Virus record (IMG/VR): IMGVR_UViG_3300044822_000057 | Coordinates: 1-33,370 of that record | Reading direction: 5' to 3' (one strand) | DNA from: a virus | Length of the DNA: 33,370 bases | Shown here: positions 30,750 to 33,370 of the stretch, one piece after another | Position numbering within the stretch: position 1 is the first letter of the stretch | Layout: every line of letters begins with the position of its first letter | Position numbers and translations under genes: made by a program | Notes under the pieces: generated by a model | Seen by the model: only the letters and a program-made list of their open reading frames with translations | Database searches by the model: none | What the model was told of the DNA's origin: nothing

Positions 30750-31109
30750 ATGCAGAACTATGCGTTCCAGCCGATGACCGATGCGACCCACGGGCTGCTG
30801 CCGCCACTCGTGTTGACAGTCGCGACCGCCGGTACTGCCGTCACCGGCAATTTGCCACCCGCTAATTCTGGCGCACAGGCGATCCCGCAACAGTTGTACA
30901 TCTTTAACGAGACCACCTCGGTGGCGCAGGTCAACATCGGCACGGCGGCGCAGATCGCGGCCTATCCCGCATCGCCGACCATCGGCATCGACATTCCGGC
31001 GGGAGGTTTCAAAGTCATCACGATCGATCCCGAGGCGACCACCGCCTCGGCAGTCGCTGGCGCGGCCGGAACCGGCGTCATCAAGATCTATCGCGGCGAA
31101 GGGACGTAG
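30750..31109 (+). CDS. hypothetical beta-rich protein
   Basis: 119 residues, almost all beta-forming and Ala/Thr/Gly-rich (LVLTVATAGTAVTGNLPPA, QLYIFNETTSVAQVNIGTA, IGIDIPAGGFKVITIDPEA). The style resembles small virion surface or decoration proteins. It begins 3 bases after the previous stop and precedes the lysozyme. Confidence 0.55.
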   Translation: MQNYAFQPMTDATHGLLPPLVLTVATAGTAVTGNLPPANSGAQAIPQQLYIFNETTSVAQVNIGTAAQIAAYPASPTIGIDIPAGGFKVITIDPEATTASAVAGAAGTGVIKIYRGEGT

Positions 31110-31128
31110 ACCGGCATCAGGAGGGGGC

Positions 31129-31584
31129 ATGGACGAGTTGACGGCGCGGTTGGTCAAGCAGCTTTCGGTCGAGGAAGGCGTGCGTTTGCAGTTGTACCGC
31201 GATACGAAGGGTCTCTTGACCATCGGGGTTGGGCGCAATATCCAAAACATCGGCATTCGTCCTGACGAAGCCGAGCTGATGCTCCAAAATGACATCGCCG
31301 ACATGCGCAAATTTTTGGAGCAATATGCGTGGTACACGGATGAGAGCGATGTGCGCAAAGCCGCGCTGATCGACTTGGCGTTCATGGGACCGGAAAAACT
31401 CATGCACTTCGTCAAGATGATCGCCGACCTGAAGGCCCAAGATTTCACCGCGGCGGCGTCTGAAGTGCGGAACTCCCAGTGGTACAAGGACGTGGGACCT
31501 ACCCGCGGCGAGCGGGTTGCCAAAATGATCGAAACCGGCGCATGGCCTTCGGACATTCCGTATGCAATCGTACCTGTCGCGTAA
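31129..31584 (+). CDS. endolysin, GH24 (T4-type) lysozyme
   Basis: 151 residues with a strong AGGAGGGGGC ribosome site. It hydrolyses peptidoglycan. The catalytic triad of the family is present at the right spacing: E16 (EEGVRLQLY), D25 (YRDTKG) and T31 (LLTIGVGRN); the residue equivalent to His31 of T4 lysozyme is Arg36 here. The C-terminal part has WYKDVGPTRGERVAKMIETG, typical of the family. No signal peptide or signal anchor is seen, so it should need a holin to reach the wall. Confidence 0.9.
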   Translation: MDELTARLVKQLSVEEGVRLQLYRDTKGLLTIGVGRNIQNIGIRPDEAELMLQNDIADMRKFLEQYAWYTDESDVRKAALIDLAFMGPEKLMHFVKMIADLKAQDFTAAASEVRNSQWYKDVGPTRGERVAKMIETGAWPSDIPYAIVPVA

Positions 31585-31744
31585 GTTTGTCCAGTCGCTG
31601 TTCGTGCAGATCACGGGAGCGTTCGCGTTGTTCCAAAACAAGATCGACGGAGGCACGTACGTCGCGCTTTCGACGCTGGCGCTTGCAATCCACAGCATCG
31701 GCAGCACAGTCGATAAGAAGCTGAATCCGGATACGCAAGGATGA
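31562..31744 (+). CDS. small holin-like protein
   Basis: 60 residues, overlapping the end of the lysozyme gene by 23 bases and the next gene by 4. A basic N-terminus (QSYLSRKFVQSLFVQITGAF) is followed by one or two moderately hydrophobic stretches (GTYVALSTLALAIHSIGSTV) and a charged end. The position between endolysin and spanin is that of a holin, but hydrophobicity is modest. Confidence 0.5.
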   Translation: MQSYLSRKFVQSLFVQITGAFALFQNKIDGGTYVALSTLALAIHSIGSTVDKKLNPDTQG

Positions 31745-32253
31745 TCGCATGGCTGCTGGCCAATCGAACTGTCGCCGAGATCGGCGGCGCTCTGCTCGCG
31801 GCGCTCGGCGTGTGGGCGCTGTGGGTGCATCACGATCACGTCGAGCAGCAGATCGGCGATCAAAAATGCCTCGCCGCCGTGACCGTGACCAAAGACCAAG
31901 CGGCGGCCGAGGCGGCCGAAGCGGAAGTCAACTACCAAGCGCAACTTACTCGCGCGAAGGAAGATTATGACGAGGCACTGGCAGCGATCCCTGTGCGCAC
32001 TGTTACTACTCCTGTCTGGGTGCAGCGCGGCCCCAGTCCGACTTGTCCCGGTGCCGTGCCAAGTCCCGCCCCCTCCGGCGGTCAAGCTGCCGGCGCCGGG
32101 GGAACTGACGCAGGATCTCGAGGCGGTGCTGTCGACATCCGGCCCGCCATCAATGCCTTTGAAGCCAAATACGAAACCGTCATCGCTCAGTGCCGCGAAA
32201 CCATCGCCGACTGGCCCCAACCCTCTGGAGTAAACAATGCCCAATCCCACTAA
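31741..32253 (+). CDS. inner-membrane spanin (Rz-like)
   Basis: 170 residues. The N-terminal transmembrane helix (VAEIGGALLAALGVWALWV) is followed by a periplasmic helix (KDQAAAEAAEAEVNYQAQLT RAKEDYDEAL is its core). The rest is Pro/Gly-rich in the part that overlaps the nested gene, then a final helix (INAFEAKYETVIAQCRETIA). Inner-membrane spanins join an outer-membrane partner to fuse the two membranes in the last step of lysis. An ATG overlap links it to the holin-like gene. Confidence 0.75.
   Translation: MIAWLLANRTVAEIGGALLAALGVWALWVHHDHVEQQIGDQKCLAAVTVTKDQAAAEAAEAEVNYQAQLTRAKEDYDEALAAIPVRTVTTPVWVQRGPSPTCPGAVPSPAPSGGQAAGAGGTDAGSRGGAVDIRPAINAFEAKYETVIAQCRETIADWPQPSGVNNAQSH
31967..32233 (+). 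CDS. outer-membrane spanin lipoprotein (Rz1-like), nested
   Basis: 88 residues, entirely inside the inner-membrane spanin gene in another frame. It has a short signal (MTRHWQRSLCALLLLLSGC) ending in the lipobox LLSGC with cysteine 19, then a proline-rich mature part (VPVPCQVPPPPAVKLPAPGE). This is the classical embedded Rz/Rz1 layout. The lipoprotein would be anchored in the outer membrane. Confidence 0.8.
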   Translation: MTRHWQRSLCALLLLLSGCSAAPVRLVPVPCQVPPPPAVKLPAPGELTQDLEAVLSTSGPPSMPLKPNTKPSSLSAAKPSPTGPNPLE

Positions 32254-32566
32254 GTTTTCATGGACCGAGCCCACGACCAACACGGACGGCACCGCGATCG
32301 CGGCTGGCGAGATCACCGGTTATACGGTCGGCGCCCGCTTGACCACGGCGGCCGGCAGTGCCGCAGGCACGTATCCCTTCACGTTCACGGTGCAGGGCGC
32401 AGGCATGCTTTCCGCGCCCCTGTCGAATTTCTCGCCCGCGCTCTCGCCAGGCTCCTACGCAGCCGCCGTACAAGCGATCGGGCCGGAGAACTCCGCGTGG
32501 TCGACGGAGGCCACGTTCACGATCGCGGAGACGCCGAGCGCACCCGGAAATTTTTCGGTCGCTTGA
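32237..32566 (+). CDS. fibronectin type III-like domain protein
   Basis: 109 residues with GGAGTAAACA before ATG 32237. One Ig/FN3-like beta domain: FSWTEPTTNTDG, then ITGYTVGARL, a middle strand pair, SPGSYAAAVQAIGPENSAWS and ATFTIAETPSAPGNF. The Trp, Tyr and G-x-Y positions fit FN3. Such domains on phage particles bind weakly to cell-surface or mucosal sugars. No signal peptide. The location after the spanins is unusual for a virion gene. Confidence 0.65.
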   Translation: MPNPTKFSWTEPTTNTDGTAIAAGEITGYTVGARLTTAAGSAAGTYPFTFTVQGAGMLSAPLSNFSPALSPGSYAAAVQAIGPENSAWSTEATFTIAETPSAPGNFSVA

Positions 32567-32585
32567 TCCAATGGCTGAGGAGCCT

Positions 32586-32810
32586 ATGGAATCAAGCGAA
32601 GATCTGGCTGTAACTTACCGGGAATGGATGAGCGCGTGCCAGAGGCGCTACGTGGAGGACGCGCTGCGCCGCGCTGGCGGAAATGTCACTGAGGCTTGTC
32701 GAGCGAGCGGACTGCACCGCGCGTCGTTCTACGCCATGATGGCGAAGCACGGACTGCTGACGTTGATGCGTCGCCGGCAGCGCGGCAACTGGGAGCGGCA
32801 CGGACTGTAG
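32586..32810 (+). CDS. Fis-type helix-turn-helix protein
   Basis: 74 residues from ATG 32586 (GAGG upstream); an in-frame ATG at 32571 would add 5. Residues 12-60 match the Fis/NtrC C-terminal HTH: REWMSACQRRYVEDALRRAG, then GNVTEACRASGLHRASFYAM with L/K after it. Family members bind DNA and act in enhancer-type regulation or recombination. It stands alone, without an ATPase domain, as the last rightward gene. A hairpin covers its end. Confidence 0.75.
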   Translation: MESSEDLAVTYREWMSACQRRYVEDALRRAGGNVTEACRASGLHRASFYAMMAKHGLLTLMRRRQRGNWERHGL

Positions 32811-32821
32811 ATCCGTGCCGC
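32795..32821. terminator. hairpin between convergent genes
   Basis: GCGGCACGGA, a 7-base loop holding the stop of the Fis-type gene, then TCCGTGCCGC: a 10-bp stem between the converging Fis-type and RecT genes. There is no long U-tract on either side, so it may act as a barrier or weak bidirectional terminator. Confidence 0.5.
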
Positions 32822-32828
32822 CATGGGT

Positions 32829-33370
32829 TTAAAAAATGTCGTCCTGCTTGGCCTGCTCGACTGCCTGATTCAAGCTCGACGACCGCCTGGCCTTGGCCTG
32901 CTCCGGCTTCACGGTCTGCTGCACCGTCTCGGCCTTGGTCTCCTCGACTGCCGGCACCGGCTCGGCTGCGGCGGGTTGCTCGTACACGACGGTCTCCGGA
33001 TCGAACGAGGGCATGTCCTCCGGCGGCGCGCTGTCGAACTCAAACGCTTGGTCGTCGGCGTCCAAGGTCCGCTGCACCAGTTCCTCGCTCAACGGCACCC
33101 GCTTGGCGCAGCGGCGCAGCACGGTCTTACGCCAGCCTTCGGAGGCGAACTTGGTCCACATCAGCGAGTCCGGCGACTTCGACTGCGCGCGCACGGCCTC
33201 GATCTGCACCTTGTCCATAATTTCGCGGTAGACCTCGCCCGTGCGCGCCTTCAGGATCGCGTACGCGCCGATCATCTCGCCGCGGTCGGCGCCCAGTTTC
33301 ACCGGCTTGTGCAGGATCTTCGGGTCGTCGCCAAAGATCACGTCGAACTCATCGTTCGCATAGACGACCT
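32829..33370 (-). CDS. RecT-family single-strand annealing protein (partial, C-terminal)
   Basis: The frame is open to the window edge, so the N-terminus is missing; about 180 residues are visible. The end of the RecT core is recognisable: GAYAILKARTGEVYREIMDK, VRAQSKSPDSLMWTKFASEG, WRKTVLRRCAKRVPLSEE. It anneals single-stranded DNA during phage recombination. The C-terminal 70 residues are a disordered acidic/Pro/Gln linker ending QDDIF, which resembles the acidic-aromatic tip of single-strand-binding proteins. It is transcribed leftward, away from the lysis genes, probably with exonuclease or replication partners beyond the window. Confidence 0.8.
   Translation of the reverse strand, partial: VVYANDEFDVIFGDDPKILHKPVKLGADRGEMIGAYAILKARTGEVYREIMDKVQIEAVRAQSKSPDSLMWTKFASEGWRKTVLRRCAKRVPLSEELVQRTLDADDQAFEFDSAPPEDMPSFDPETVVYEQPAAAEPVPAVEETKAETVQQTVKPEQAKARRSSSLNQAVEQAKQDDIF

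Noticed and set aside
30375-32316. Long minus-strand ORFs (30375-31556 and 31117-32316) opposite the lysis genes
   Set aside because: They run antisense through the lysozyme, holin-like and spanin genes, all with motifs and ribosome sites. Their translations change character at each plus-strand gene boundary.
1-33370. CRISPR array, insertion sequence, integrase or attachment site
   Set aside because: No regularly spaced repeats, no transposase-like protein and no integrase motif were seen; the only repeats are short pairs.

Overview
This window is most of a tailed bacteriophage genome (or a prophage segment) from a high-GC Gram-negative host. The lysis cassette has an inner-membrane spanin with an outer-membrane lipoprotein spanin nested inside it, which only makes sense for a host with an outer membrane. 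I see no tail tube, sheath or tape-measure gene. A portal, capsid, head-tail adaptor, beta-propeller-like tail hub, tail fibre and three large Ala/Gly-rich internal proteins point to a short-tailed (podovirus, P22-like) virion. No integrase or attachment site is visible. The window cuts through a gene at each end (a helicase on the left, a RecT recombinase on the right), so the replication/recombination region continues outside it.

Layout: (1) 1-3324, plus strand: end of an SF2 helicase, VRR-NUC nuclease, small helix-turn-helix protein and a VapE-type primase-helicase. (2) 3311-8600, minus strand: a leftward module of about 20 mostly tiny genes chained by ATGA overlaps. It holds a ribbon-helix-helix regulator at its upstream end, a C5-cytosine methyltransferase, several one-helix membrane proteins, micro-ORFs and a degenerate tRNA-like element. 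Several of these genes are too short for usual gene callers. (3) 8601-9325: a non-coding divergent control region with a large AT-rich dyad, further repeats and a parS-like palindrome. Two operator-like palindromes lie just to the left, at 8179-8229. (4) 9326-13360, plus strand: HNH endonuclease, small genes, terminase large subunit and a helix-turn-helix protein. (5) 13473-23187: zinc-ribbon protein, portal, two 13-14 residue polycationic micropeptides and a terminator, scaffold-like protein, major capsid protein, connector proteins and tail fibre. (6) 23201-30180: small proteins and three putative ejection proteins. (7) 30161-32810: membrane proteins, lysozyme, holin-like protein, nested spanins, an FN3-like protein and a Fis-type DNA-binding protein. 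(8) 32829-33370, minus strand: RecT.

Together the left genes replicate and recombine DNA, the minus module probably modifies DNA and adapts the host, and the long plus block packages DNA, builds the virion and lyses the cell. The strongest candidates for something undescribed are the tandem polycationic micropeptides after the portal, the parS-like site in the divergent control region, and the repeat-flanked methyltransferase with its coupled micro-ORFs. All family assignments come from reading motifs by eye; no database search was run.
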